A model generated the notes under the pieces. That model was not told the origin of the DNA, ran no database searches, and worked only from the letters and a program-made list of their open reading frames with translations. Positions 11,447-19,283 of a DNA stretch of 64,000 nt are shown here, piece by piece. Every line of letters starts with the position of its first letter. Position 1 is the stretch's first letter. Source of the stretch: Streptococcus sp. 'caviae' (GTDB lineage: Bacteria > Bacillota > Bacilli > Lactobacillales > Streptococcaceae). The position numbers were made by a program, and so were the translations under genes. The DNA lies in contig NZ_MOWR01000009.1 of the NCBI RefSeq assembly GCF_001937065.1, forward strand, positions 1 to 64,000, given 5' to 3'.

Positions 11447-12040
11447 ATGTTTGATTACATCAAAGGAAAATTGACAAAAATCACAGCCAAATACATTGTT
11501 GTTGAAGCGCATGGCTTGGGCTATATCATCAATGTTGCCAACCCTTATAGTTTTTCAGAGCAGATGAATCAGGAGCTGAAAATTTACCTGCATCAGGTGG
11601 TGCGTGAAGATGCCCAGCTTCTTTACGGCTTTCATACAGAAGACGAAAAGTCAGTCTTTCTTAATCTCATTTCAGTCTCAGGGATTGGGCCGACTTCTGC
11701 ACTTGCCATTATCGCGGCCGATGATAATGACGGTTTGGTAGCCGCTATTGATAACAGCGATGTTACCTATTTAATGAAATTTCCGAAAATCGGCAAGAAA
11801 ACAGCCCAGCAAATGGTTTTAGATCTGGCTGGCAAATTTGCAGCTGCTGCACAGCCGGCAGTCGGAAAAAGGAGCCAGCCTTCGGTTCAAGAAAATAAGG
11901 ATCTGGAAGAAGCTATGGAAGCTCTTTTGGCACTGGGATATAAGGCTAAAGAACTGAAAAAAATCCGTTCCTTCTTTGAAGGAACTAAAGACACAGCTGA
12001 AAATTACATCAAGGCAGCCTTAAAAATGCTTATTAAGTAA
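11447..12040 (+). CDS. ruvA: Holliday junction helicase subunit RuvA
   Basis: Binds four-way junctions as a tetramer and loads RuvB. 197 residues. An N-terminal OB domain ([12 protein letters not shown]..) is followed by paired helix-hairpin-helix motifs ([11 protein letters not shown] and [16 protein letters not shown]) and a C-terminal RuvB-contacting domain (about 145-197). ruvB is not adjacent, as is usual in streptococci. The tag gene follows after 38 bases. Confidence 0.96.
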   Translation: MFDYIKGKLTKITAKYIVVEAHGLGYIINVANPYSFSEQMNQELKIYLHQVVREDAQLLYGFHTEDEKSVFLNLISVSGIGPTSALAIIAADDNDGLVAAIDNSDVTYLMKFPKIGKKTAQQMVLDLAGKFAAAAQPAVGKRSQPSVQENKDLEEAMEALLALGYKAKELKKIRSFFEGTKDTAENYIKAALKMLIK

Positions 12041-12078
12041 CAATCAGGGCTTGACTGTTTTTACTACAGGAGGTTATT

Positions 12079-12639
12079 ATGCAGCGTTGCGGCTGGGTTA
12101 AGGACAACAACCCTTTGTATATCGCTTATCATGATGAAGAGTGGGGCCAACCGCTTCATGATGATCAAAAACTATTTGAATTACTGTGCTTAGAAACCTA
12201 TCAGGCGGGACTGTCCTGGGAGACCGTCCTCAATAAACGCACCGCTTTTAAAAAAGCTTTTCATAACTATGATGCCCAAAAAGTAGCCCGCATGTCAGAT
12301 CAGGATTTAGATCGGCTGCTGGAGAACCCTGAGATTATTCGCAATAAACTCAAAATTTATGCTACCCGAGCTAATGCCCAGGCCTTTTTAAAACTTCAAA
12401 AAGACTATTCCAGTTTTGATGCCTATCTCTGGTCTTTTGTGAATGGCAGGAGCATTAATAATAACATAGAAAACTACCGAGAAGCACCAAGCAAGACAGA
12501 TTTATCTGAAAAGATCTCGAAAGATTTAAAAAAGAAAGGTTTTAAATTTGTCGGGCCTGTCTGTATTTATTCTTATCTGCAGGCAGCTGGTTTAATCAAT
12601 GACCATGAAATCAACTGTGATTTCAACCCCAGCAAGTAA
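12079..12639 (+). CDS. tag: DNA-3-methyladenine glycosylase I
   Basis: Excises 3-methyladenine from alkylated DNA. 186 residues. It begins MQRCGWV, followed by YHDEEWG and CLETYQAGLSW, which are family signatures. The Cys and His residues that bind the structural zinc are present at the N-terminus (C4, H17) and near the C-terminus (H174, C178). AGGAGG precedes the ATG. Probably co-transcribed with ruvA. Confidence 0.95.
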   Translation: MQRCGWVKDNNPLYIAYHDEEWGQPLHDDQKLFELLCLETYQAGLSWETVLNKRTAFKKAFHNYDAQKVARMSDQDLDRLLENPEIIRNKLKIYATRANAQAFLKLQKDYSSFDAYLWSFVNGRSINNNIENYREAPSKTDLSEKISKDLKKKGFKFVGPVCIYSYLQAAGLINDHEINCDFNPSK

Positions 12640-12705
12640 GATAGAAATTTGTATTGACAATGGGCTTGACAGACCTGTAAACGTCAGTTGAAGCAAGTGA
12701 ATAAT

Positions 12706-12743
12706 GATAAAAAGCAGGGACAGCAGTCCTTGTCTTTTTTATC
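12706..12743 (+). terminator. terminator after tag
   Basis: GATAAAAAGCAGGGA pairs imperfectly with TCCTTGTCTTTTTTATC, giving a stem with a T-run. It isolates the repair genes from the cinA-recA operon. Confidence 0.7.
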
Positions 12744-12880
12744 ATCAGAGAAAGGCTTTTTCTGATTTAGGGTGGTAAAAACGGGCTCTGCTGCTGTATT
12801 GTTTGGCTGTTGATCGGTCTAAAATGATTTTTAGAAAAAATGAGAAATTCAGTTTATTTTGTGATAAAATAAAACGAAAT

Positions 12881-12888
12881 TACGAATA
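12881..12888 (+). promoter_or_regulatory. com-box (ComX/SigX promoter) of cinA-recA
   Basis: TACGAATA is the consensus com-box (cin-box) read by the streptococcal competence sigma factor ComX. It lies 17 bases before the cinA ATG in the right orientation and in a T-rich context, giving a very short leader with TAGG as ribosome site. Confidence 0.85.
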
Positions 12889-12905
12889 GGTAAGTAGGTA
12901 ACAAT

Positions 12906-14162
12906 ATGAAAGCTGAAATTATTGCTGTAGGGACAGAGATTTTGCTGGGGCAGATTGTCAATACAAATGCGCAGTTTTTGTCAGAAAAGCTGGCACAGCT
13001 GGGCATTGATGTTTATTTTCAGACGGCAGTAGGCGATAATGAGGAGCGCCTTTTGTCTGTTTTGGAGATTGCTAAGAGCCGCAGCGATTTAGTGATACTT
13101 TGCGGCGGCTTAGGGCCGACAGAAGATGATTTAACCAAGCAGACTCTGGCAAAATTTTTAGGAAGAGATTTGGTTTTTGACCAGGCTGCTCAGGCTCGTT
13201 TGGATGAATTTTTTGCTTCCCGTCCGGCCTCAGCCCGCACTCCCAATAATGAACGTCAGGCACAGATTGTAGCAGGAAGCAGCCCGCTCCCTAATGCGAC
13301 CGGTTTAGCTGTCGGCGGTATTTTAGAGGCTGATGGAGTGACTTATATTGTACTGCCGGGACCGCCGAGCGAATTGAAACCTATGGTCAATCAGGAGCTC
13401 CTGCCTTATTTGTCTGAGACGTCCGAGCAGCTCTATTCGCGCGTGCTGCGCTTTTTCGGTATTGGCGAGAGCCGTTTGGTGACCTTGCTGCACGATTTGA
13501 TTGACGGGCAGACAGATCCCACTATTGCTCCTTATGCCAAAACAGGAGAAGTAACGATTCGGCTGTCAACGAAAGCTTATAATCAGGAAGGAGCAGACGC
13601 CAAACTGGATCAAGTGGAAAAAGAAATTTTAGCCGTTGACCATTTGTCTGACTATCTTTACGGCTACGGGGAGGACAATTCATTGGCTCAGGTGGTCTTT
13701 GACCTGCTCAAAGAGAAGGGAAAAACAATTACGGCAGCTGAAAGTTTAACGGCAGGTTTATTTCAAGCAAGGCTGGCAGATTTTGCAGGAGCTTCGGATA
13801 TTTTTAAGGGCGGTTTTGTCACTTATAGTATAGAAGAAAAAGCTAAAATGCTGAATATTCCGCTTGATGAGCTGAAAAAGCACGGTGTTGTCAGTGATTT
13901 TACCGCTAAAAAAATGGCAGAGCAGTCACGGCTTCTGACAGGAGCAGATCTGGGCGTTTCCCTGACTGGAGTTGCCGGTCCCGATCAGCTGGAAGATCAG
14001 CCGGCAGGGACGGTCTTTATCGGGCTGGCAAGCGCTCAGGGCACTCTGTCGCGCAAGGTCTTGATTGGGGGCCGCAGCCGTTCGGATGTACGGTATATTG
14101 CTGTTTTGCATGCTTTTAATTTAGTGCGTCAAACTTTATTATCTGATAAAAATTTAGTATAA
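12906..14162 (+). CDS. cinA: competence/damage-inducible protein CinA
   Basis: 418 residues. The N-terminal molybdopterin-binding-like (MoaB) domain has [15 protein letters not shown] and GGLGPTEDD. The C-terminal domain of about 160 residues resembles NMN deamidase ([20 protein letters not shown]). In pneumococcus it is induced with recA during competence and helps bring RecA to the membrane. The com-box at 12881 and the 42-base gap to recA support the same operon here. Confidence 0.96.
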   Translation: MKAEIIAVGTEILLGQIVNTNAQFLSEKLAQLGIDVYFQTAVGDNEERLLSVLEIAKSRSDLVILCGGLGPTEDDLTKQTLAKFLGRDLVFDQAAQARLDEFFASRPASARTPNNERQAQIVAGSSPLPNATGLAVGGILEADGVTYIVLPGPPSELKPMVNQELLPYLSETSEQLYSRVLRFFGIGESRLVTLLHDLIDGQTDPTIAPYAKTGEVTIRLSTKAYNQEGADAKLDQVEKEILAVDHLSDYLYGYGEDNSLAQVVFDLLKEKGKTITAAESLTAGLFQARLADFAGASDIFKGGFVTYSIEEKAKMLNIPLDELKKHGVVSDFTAKKMAEQSRLLTGADLGVSLTGVAGPDQLEDQPAGTVFIGLASAQGTLSRKVLIGGRSRSDVRYIAVLHAFNLVRQTLLSDKNLV

Positions 14163-14204
14163 TAAAAAGACGGTCTTGGAACTTAAAAAATAGGAGAAAA
14201 AAGA

Positions 14205-15353
14205 TTGGCAAAAAAAACAAAAAAGACAGAAGAAATTACCAAAAAATTTGGAGATGAGCGTAAAAAAGCGCTTGATACTGCTTTAAAGAATATCGAGAAA
14301 GACTTTGGGAAAGGTGCCGTTATGCGCCTTGGCGAACGAGCTGAACAAAAGGTTCAAGTCATGAGCTCAGGCAGTCTGGCTCTTGACATTGCTCTAGGTG
14401 CCGGCGGCTATCCTAAAGGGCGTATTGTTGAAATCTACGGTCCCGAATCATCAGGTAAAACAACGGTTGCTCTTCATGCCGTGGCACAGGCTCAAAAAGA
14501 TGGCGGAATTGCTGCTTTTATTGATGCCGAGCATGCCTTGGATCCAGCCTATGCTGCAGCCTTGGGAGTTAATATTGATGAACTGCTGCTGTCGCAGCCG
14601 GATTCAGGAGAGCAAGGGCTGGAAATTGCCGGTCAGCTGATTGACTCAGGAGCTGTTGATTTGGTAGTTGTTGACTCAGTTGCGGCTCTTGTACCGCGTG
14701 CAGAAATTGACGGGGACATCGGTGACAGCCATGTCGGTCTTCAGGCACGGATGATGAGTCAGGCTATGCGTAAGCTGTCTGCATCTATCAATAAGACAAA
14801 AACTATCGCCATTTTTATCAACCAACTGCGTGAAAAAGTCGGAGTGATGTTTGGCAATCCTGAAACAACGCCTGGCGGACGTGCGCTGAAGTTTTATGCT
14901 TCTGTGCGTCTGGATGTTCGCGGCAATACTCAAATTAAGGGAACCGGCGATCAAAAAGACAGCAATATTGGTAAGGAAACCAAAATCAAGGTTGTCAAAA
15001 ATAAGGTTGCTCCGCCATTTAAGGAAGCCTTTGTCGAAATCATGTATGGAGAAGGGATTTCTCGTACGGGCGAACTGGTCAAAATTGCCAGCGATTTAGG
15101 AATCATTCAAAAGGCCGGTGCCTGGTATTCTTATAATGGTGAAAAGATTGGTCAAGGTTCAGAAAATGCCAAGAAGTTCTTGGCAGATAATCCTGAAATT
15201 TTTGATGAAATTGACCATAAAGTACGTGTTCAGTACGGTCTGATTGAAGACAGTGAACCTGGTCAAAAACAGGTCTCTGCAGAAGAAAATACGGATCAGT
15301 CCGATCAAGATCTCGTTCTCGAACTGGATGATGCTATTGAATTGGAAGATTAA
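14205..15353 (+). CDS. recA: RecA recombinase
   Basis: Strand exchange in transformation and repair, and LexA/CI-type co-protease activity. 382 residues. Walker A is GPESSGKT (about 79-86). The DNA-binding loops are ordered, with [19 protein letters not shown], and the tail is acidic. The start codon is TTG, preceded by AGGAG; the family N-terminus fits it. It lies behind cinA without a terminator, so it is under the com-box as well as any weak local promoter. Confidence 0.98.
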   Translation: MAKKTKKTEEITKKFGDERKKALDTALKNIEKDFGKGAVMRLGERAEQKVQVMSSGSLALDIALGAGGYPKGRIVEIYGPESSGKTTVALHAVAQAQKDGGIAAFIDAEHALDPAYAAALGVNIDELLLSQPDSGEQGLEIAGQLIDSGAVDLVVVDSVAALVPRAEIDGDIGDSHVGLQARMMSQAMRKLSASINKTKTIAIFINQLREKVGVMFGNPETTPGGRALKFYASVRLDVRGNTQIKGTGDQKDSNIGKETKIKVVKNKVAPPFKEAFVEIMYGEGISRTGELVKIASDLGIIQKAGAWYSYNGEKIGQGSENAKKFLADNPEIFDEIDHKVRVQYGLIEDSEPGQKQVSAEENTDQSDQDLVLELDDAIELED

Positions 15354-15396
15354 ATAAAAATAGGTCCAGAGACCGACTATTTATTTAATGAATTGT
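15354..15396 (+). terminator. stem-loop after recA
   Basis: A small GGTC-CAGA-GACC hairpin is nested in AAATA/TATTT-type arms and ends in TTTATTTAAT. It is imperfect but well placed between recA and spxA. Confidence 0.45.
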
Positions 15397-15437
15397 GCTA
15401 AGATAGTATTATCCTGTAAGGAAAGAGAGATTGAAAC

Positions 15438-15836
15438 ATGATTAAAATTTATACAATTTCAAGCTGTACAAGCTGTAAGAAAGCAAAAACATGGCTTAAT
15501 GCTCACAAACTCCCTTATAAAGAACAAAACTTAGCAAAAGATATACTGACCAAGGAAGAAATTCTCAATATCCTTTCAAAAACAGAAAATGGGATTGAAA
15601 GTATTGTATCTTCAAAAAACCGTTATGCGAAGGCTCTCAACTGTAATATTGACGATTTGAGTGTCAATGAGGTCATCGATTTGATTCAGGAAAATCCACG
15701 AATTCTGAAAAGTCCTATTCTGATTGATGATAAACGCCTTCAGGTCGGCTACAAAGAAGATGATATTCGCGCTTTCTTGCCGCGGGCTATCCGCAATGTT
15801 GAAAATACAGAAGCTCGTCTGCGTGCGGCTTTGTAA
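15438..15836 (+). CDS. spxA: Spx-family transcriptional regulator
   Basis: 132 residues, ArsC/thioredoxin fold with the redox CxxC switch in SSCTSCKKAKTW (Cys10 and Cys13). Spx proteins bind the RNA polymerase alpha C-terminal domain and redirect transcription under oxidative and envelope stress. Streptococci carry two. The position after recA matches the S. mutans gene usually called spxA2, from memory. A conserved Gly near residue 52 (ENGIESIV) is present. Confidence 0.92.
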   Translation: MIKIYTISSCTSCKKAKTWLNAHKLPYKEQNLAKDILTKEEILNILSKTENGIESIVSSKNRYAKALNCNIDDLSVNEVIDLIQENPRILKSPILIDDKRLQVGYKEDDIRAFLPRAIRNVENTEARLRAAL

Positions 15837-15849
15837 AAAGTAAAAGAAG

Positions 15850-15899
15850 TGGGACGGAAATCAGTCATTCCAAGATGTGATTTCCGTTCTGCTTTTTTA
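15850..15899 (+). terminator. terminator after spxA
   Basis: ACGGAAATCA at 15854-15863 pairs with TGATTTCCGT at 15878-15887, followed by TCTGCTTTTTT. Confidence 0.8.
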
Positions 15900-16339
15900 T
15901 GTTGAGGAGTTTCGCTCCCACTTTCACACAGTTGGTTAGTAATGGACATGAACGGATATTCATGGGGCTGGAACAAAGATTAAGAACATCCAACCAACCG
16001 CTGCGTTAGGGATAATGACGATGAAAAAACGAGAGATGAGGTGCTTTTTATAGGTCATCTTTCTAGCTTGCACCGTTTTGCGGGAGATTGCGAAGAATTA
16101 TGGCTTTCTCTCTTTTTGCTGCTGCCAATAATGAAGTCTGTTTTCAGCCTAAAAGGATGGCAGGATGGCTACAGCAAAAACGGAGGTCTGGGCTGAAGTA
16201 ACATAAATGGGATCGGAAGGTTATCAGACTGTTTCAGAAGTTGCTAAAGATAAAAATGATGAGATGCCGCCTTAATTTTTTCAGTATTCCTGCTGTTTTT
16301 CCCTTAAATTATGCTATACTGGAATTGAGGAGACGAATT
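15900..16339. other. non-coding gap between spxA and the membrane protein gene
   Basis: About 440 bases without a convincing gene. I see only short open frames without ribosome sites. Near its right end an extended -10 (TGC plus TATACT at 16315-16320) lies 20 bases before the next ATG and would give a leader of about 13 bases. The stretch GGGGCTGGAACAAAG near 15963 resembles the degenerate intergenic GGGACTGGAACAAA repeats of streptococci, but this is weak. Confidence 0.4.
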
Positions 16340-16759
16340 ATGAGAAGAAGTAACAAGAAACAAAAAGAGTTAGCTCCGTTCTGGCTGTATTATAAAATCG
16401 GCCTTGGTCTGGTTTTTATTGCCTCATTGGCTGCGCTTTACTTTTACCAGTCTCAGTGGCTGATTATTCTTCCTTTTGCTTATTTATCGGGAATTCTGTT
16501 GTTACTGTCCAGAACTAAATTAAGCGGCTGGCCTTTGGTTGTGCTGAGTTTCATTCGCTATGCGGTTATCTTTTTTACGCTGACTTACGGTGCCTTTGTC
16601 GCTTTAGATATTAAGCAGGGAGCAGCCATAAAAGAAGCTTTAATAGCACCGTATCGGCTCTTTGCTCTTGTTTTTGAGCCGACCATGCCTTTTTCAGGAA
16701 TACTGTTAGGGGTTATCGTGCTCCTGCTCTTCCTTTTTGCTTATAGAAAAAGAACTTAG
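16340..16759 (+). CDS. small membrane protein of unknown function
   Basis: 139 residues from the ATG at 16340, chosen because GAGGAGA precedes it; the longer frame to 16241 lacks a ribosome site. A basic N-terminus (RRSNKKQK) is followed by about four transmembrane segments (near residues 18-36, 38-56, 62-82 and 115-135). I do not recognise a family. It is convergent with brsM, and a terminator hairpin follows. Confidence 0.75.
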   Translation: MRRSNKKQKELAPFWLYYKIGLGLVFIASLAALYFYQSQWLIILPFAYLSGILLLLSRTKLSGWPLVVLSFIRYAVIFFTLTYGAFVALDIKQGAAIKEALIAPYRLFALVFEPTMPFSGILLGVIVLLLFLFAYRKRT

Positions 16760-16815
16760 CTTTAGCTGGCGATGCAAGGAAGATTGACTAGCGACAAAAA
16801 TACTTACCCAGCAAT

Positions 16816-16866
16816 AAGAGAGCGGAACAGATGGCAGTATGGCTGTCTGTCCCGCTCTCTTTTTCT
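16816..16866 (+). terminator. terminator between convergent 16340 gene and brsM
   Basis: AGAGAGCGG pairs with CCGCTCTCT and the inner ACAG arms pair with CTGT, then TTTTTCTTTT follows. Confidence 0.85.
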
Positions 16867-16916
16867 TTTAATAAAGACGCAGAAAACTGCCTAAAAATGC
16901 TCCATAATTTTGCTGT

Positions 16917-17363
16917 TTAGAGCTGCTTAAGGCGCCTATTGATTTTTTCAATGTCTTTTTTATGCATTAAATAGAGGAAGAGGTAAATGAAGCAGTAAAT
17001 GACAGAAACAAAGAGTAAGAATGGAACAAAACTTGACCAGGCTATTGCAAACCAATGCAGGTAAATACCAGACAGCATAAGGGGAATGAGGATTAGAAAA
17101 TAATGCATTGCAGTTGCGGCTAACAAACTTAATCTTTCGTTTTTAAACAGCTTGTTGGCAGCTCCTTGGAGTATGCCAAGCGCAGCGAAAATCAAAAGCT
17201 GGACAGCGCTGGCTTGGGAATTTGATGAGAACATCTGAGTGAAGCTTGGTATTCCCAGAGAGTTGCTGTTTTGGAAAAAGAAGATGGTGATGAGACAGCT
17301 GACCAAGGAGCCGATTCCCATTCCGATAAAGGCATTACGGATAATATACTTAAGTGTTTTCAT
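16917..17363 (-). CDS. brsM: DUF3021-type membrane inhibitor of a LytTR regulatory system (BrsM-like)
   Basis: 148 residues with four predicted transmembrane helices and a short basic C-terminal tail (HKKDIEKINRRLKQL). It follows the LytTR regulator after 14 bases on the same strand, the arrangement of LytTR regulatory systems (HdrRM, BrsRM) described in S. mutans. There the membrane protein restrains its partner. Position between spxA and the ireB cluster matches brsRM from memory. Assignment rests on topology and context rather than a catalytic motif. Confidence 0.75.
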   Translation of the reverse strand: MKTLKYIIRNAFIGMGIGSLVSCLITIFFFQNSNSLGIPSFTQMFSSNSQASAVQLLIFAALGILQGAANKLFKNERLSLLAATAMHYFLILIPLMLSGIYLHWFAIAWSSFVPFLLFVSVIYCFIYLFLYLMHKKDIEKINRRLKQL

Positions 17364-17377
17364 GCTGCTTTCTCTCC

Positions 17378-17812
17378 TTACAGTTTTAATTTTTCTTTAA
17401 AGCGCTTTAAACTGCGTCTGGATACAAAACTGACAAAGCCGTTTTTTAAAGTGACTTCAATGCTGCCTTTAATGGTCAGATCCAGTTGTTTTATGTACTT
17501 GATGTTAATAATTTCTCCTTGAGAAATACGAATAAAATGTGTCCCCAATTCTTGCTCGAAAAAGTAGAGCCTTTGTTTAGCCAAATAGGTATCTGTCGGT
17601 GTTTGAATTAAGACTTGCTTGTTTTCAGTGAAAATCCGAATGATATTTTCAGGTTTGATAAATTCCAGCCGCTTGTTTTTGTAGCCATAGATAAAATAAG
17701 GTTTTTTCTCAATAAAATCAATAATTTCCTGAGTTTGTAAATCAATCTGCGCTGTATAAATTTTAATCAAGGTTTCTTTTAGCTGAGCATCCTTAATAAC
17801 TTCTAGTTTCAT
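17378..17812 (-). CDS. brsR: LytTR-family transcriptional regulator (BrsR-like)
   Basis: 144 residues. The C-terminal LytTR DNA-binding domain (about 45-140) includes YLAKQRLYFFEQELG, FIRISQGEIINIKYI and a C-terminal VSRRSLKRFKEKL. There is no receiver domain, which distinguishes it from two-component LytTR regulators. In S. mutans BrsR activates bacteriocin genes and its own operon when relieved from BrsM. A two-copy direct repeat at 17875-17905 is the likely autoregulatory site. Confidence 0.85.
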   Translation of the reverse strand: MKLEVIKDAQLKETLIKIYTAQIDLQTQEIIDFIEKKPYFIYGYKNKRLEFIKPENIIRIFTENKQVLIQTPTDTYLAKQRLYFFEQELGTHFIRISQGEIINIKYIKQLDLTIKGSIEVTLKNGFVSFVSRRSLKRFKEKLKL

Positions 17813-17835
17813 ATAGCTTTCCTTCCTTTGTCTTT

Positions 17836-17841
17836 AGTATA
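17836..17841 (-). promoter_or_regulatory. -10 of the brsRM promoter
   Basis: On the minus strand this reads TATACT, 24 bases from the brsR ATG. The -35 at the expected spacing (TGGTCT) is poor, as expected for an activator-dependent promoter. Confidence 0.55.
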
Positions 17842-17874
17842 TAGATTTTTTGAAAAGGAGACCAGCGTTTGCGG

Positions 17875-17905
17875 CTATGTGGCTTCTAATTTGAGATATG
17901 TGGCT
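17875..17905 (-). promoter_or_regulatory. LytTR-type direct-repeat operator upstream of brsR
   Basis: CTATGTGGCT at 17875-17884 and ATATGTGGCT at 17896-17905 share nine of nine core bases and are spaced 21 bases start to start, two helical turns. LytTR dimers bind such paired direct repeats. On the minus strand the proximal copy ends just upstream of the weak -35 of brsR. Confidence 0.75.
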
Positions 17906-17978
17906 CTTATCCTTGTGAAAATGCTGAAAATAAGATATAATGTAACATGATATTCCCTATGAGAAAGAAGGTGTTATT

Positions 17979-18248
17979 GTGGGATTTACAGATGAAACAG
18001 TTCGTTTTAACCTTGACGATGGAAATAAAAAAGAAATCAGCGAAACGTTGACGCATGTTTATCGTTCACTCGAAGAAAAAGGTTATAATCCAATCAATCA
18101 GATTGTCGGTTATGTTTTGAGCGGTGACCCTGCCTACGTGCCTCGTTATAATGATGCCCGCAATCAAATCCGTAAGTACGAACGCGATGAAATTGTTGAA
18201 GAATTGGTGCGTTACTATTTGCAAGGAAACGGGATTGATTTAGGATGA
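17979..18248 (+). CDS. ireB: IreB-family protein (UPF0297)
   Basis: 89 residues starting at GTG. It contains [20 protein letters not shown] and [25 protein letters not shown] split over the conserved family pattern. In Enterococcus, IreB is a substrate of the IreK Ser/Thr kinase and affects cephalosporin resistance. It overlaps ruvX by 4 bases (ATGA), forming the conserved ireB-ruvX-DUF1292 trio. Confidence 0.93.
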   Translation: MGFTDETVRFNLDDGNKKEISETLTHVYRSLEEKGYNPINQIVGYVLSGDPAYVPRYNDARNQIRKYERDEIVEELVRYYLQGNGIDLG

Positions 18249-18664
18249 GAATAATGGGGCTGGATGTCGGTTCAAAAACAGTTGGTGTTGCTGTTAGCGA
18301 CCCTCTTGGTTTTACAGCACAGGGGCTTGAAATTATTGCTATTGATGAAGCCAACGAAGAATTCGGCTTTGAGCGCCTGGCTGCTCTGGTTAAAGAATAC
18401 AAGGTCGAAAAATTTGTTGTAGGCCTGCCTAAAAACATGAACAATACAAGCGGTCCGCGCGTTGAAGCCAGCAGAGCCTATGGAGAAAAAATCAAGAAGC
18501 TTTTTGAGCTGCCTGTTGATTATCAGGATGAACGCCTAACCACTGTTCAGGCAGAACGAATGCTGGTTGAGCAGGCCGATGTCAGCCGCGGTAAACGTAA
18601 AAAAGTTATTGATAAGCTGGCTGCTCAGCTGATTTTGCAAAATTATTTAGATCGACTGTTTTAA
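18245..18664 (+). CDS. ruvX: Holliday junction resolvase-like protein RuvX/YqgF
   Basis: 139 residues, RNase H-like fold. It begins [19 protein letters not shown] (first catalytic Asp), with [15 protein letters not shown] and [13 protein letters not shown] carrying the remaining acidic residues. Members are implicated in pre-16S rRNA processing and junction resolution. Start overlaps the ireB stop. Confidence 0.94.
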   Translation: MRIMGLDVGSKTVGVAVSDPLGFTAQGLEIIAIDEANEEFGFERLAALVKEYKVEKFVVGLPKNMNNTSGPRVEASRAYGEKIKKLFELPVDYQDERLTTVQAERMLVEQADVSRGKRKKVIDKLAAQLILQNYLDRLF

Positions 18665-18731
18665 GCAGATTATTTAGCTGCTTTCTGCACAGGAAAGAAA
18701 GCTGATTTATAAAAGATAATAGGAGGCGATT

Positions 18732-19043
18732 ATGTCACATCATCATGATCATGAGCAAGAACATGACCTTATCACCCTGGTTGATGAGCAGGGAAATGAG
18801 ACTTTGTTTGAAATTCTCTTAACGATTGACGGAAAAGAAGAATTTGGGAAAAATTATGTTCTTTTAGTACCAGCCGGAGCTGAAGAAGATGCTGATGGCC
18901 AGATTGAAATTCAAGCCTATTCATTTACTGAAAATGAAGACGGTACAGAAGGCGATTTGCAGCCGATTCCGGAAGACGCTGATGCTGAATGGGATATGAT
19001 TGAAGAAGTTTTCAACAGTTTCTTGGATGAAGACGAGAACTAA
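18732..19043 (+). CDS. DUF1292 family protein (UPF0473)
   Basis: 103 residues, very acidic, with a His-rich start ([12 protein letters not shown]) and the DUF1292 pattern [20 protein letters not shown] and YVLLVPAG. Function unknown. It consistently follows ireB-ruvX in Firmicutes, which supports the call. AGGAGG precedes the ATG. The His/Asp cluster might bind a metal, which is only inference. Confidence 0.9.
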   Translation: MSHHHDHEQEHDLITLVDEQGNETLFEILLTIDGKEEFGKNYVLLVPAGAEEDADGQIEIQAYSFTENEDGTEGDLQPIPEDADAEWDMIEEVFNSFLDEDEN

Positions 19044-19045
19044 TC

Positions 19046-19080
19046 TAGAAATGTCTGAGACAATCAGGCTTTTTCTTTTT
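19046..19080 (+). terminator. weak terminator after the DUF1292 gene
   Basis: TCTGAGACAATCAGGC followed by TTTTTCTTTTTG. The stem is short, but the T-runs and position just before the com-box suit a terminator. Confidence 0.4.
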
Positions 19081-19086
19081 GCCTTT

Positions 19087-19094
19087 TACGAATA
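19087..19094 (+). promoter_or_regulatory. com-box (ComX/SigX promoter) of the 42-residue gene
   Basis: TACGAATA, identical to the com-box of cinA in this window, preceded by a T-run and placed 18 bases before the ATG at 19113. The near-identical spacing to cinA (17 bases) argues that it is a real ComX promoter. Confidence 0.85.
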
Positions 19095-19112
19095 GTTTAA
19101 AAGGGGTGTATA

Positions 19113-19241
19113 ATGGACAAGAAGAAGGAGCTGACTCGGGAGGAAGAATTATTTTTGAAAGCCTATAAAGAAAAGCCCTGCCATCGTTTCAGAGATATTT
19201 TAATCTATGCTTCTATCTTAGATAAATTGACTAATAAGTAG
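19113..19241 (+). CDS. small charged protein behind a com-box (competence-regulated candidate)
   Basis: 42 codons, beginning MDKKKELTREEELFLKAYKE and ending DKLTNK. The AAGGGGTG ribosome site precedes the ATG. It is rich in Lys and Glu and has one Cys; no transmembrane segment. I recall that S. mutans has a small ComX-regulon gene at this position (SMU.2076c), unnamed and of unknown function. The following membrane protein gene starts 42 bases later with its own extended -10, so it may be partly read through from this promoter. Confidence 0.75.
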   Translation: MDKKKELTREEELFLKAYKEKPCHRFRDILIYASILDKLTNK

Positions 19242-19245
19242 ATTT

Positions 19246-19254
19246 TGTTATACT
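19246..19254 (+). promoter_or_regulatory. extended -10 upstream of the 521-residue membrane protein
   Basis: TGT plus TATACT at 19249-19254, 30 bases before the TTG start of the next gene. Confidence 0.5.
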
Positions 19255-19283
19255 TTTAATAGGAAAATTCAAGGAGAACGAGT

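Noticed and set aside
15954..15990. Streptococcal GGGACTGGAACAAA-type repeat
   Set aside because: Only partial similarity; not enough to define an element.
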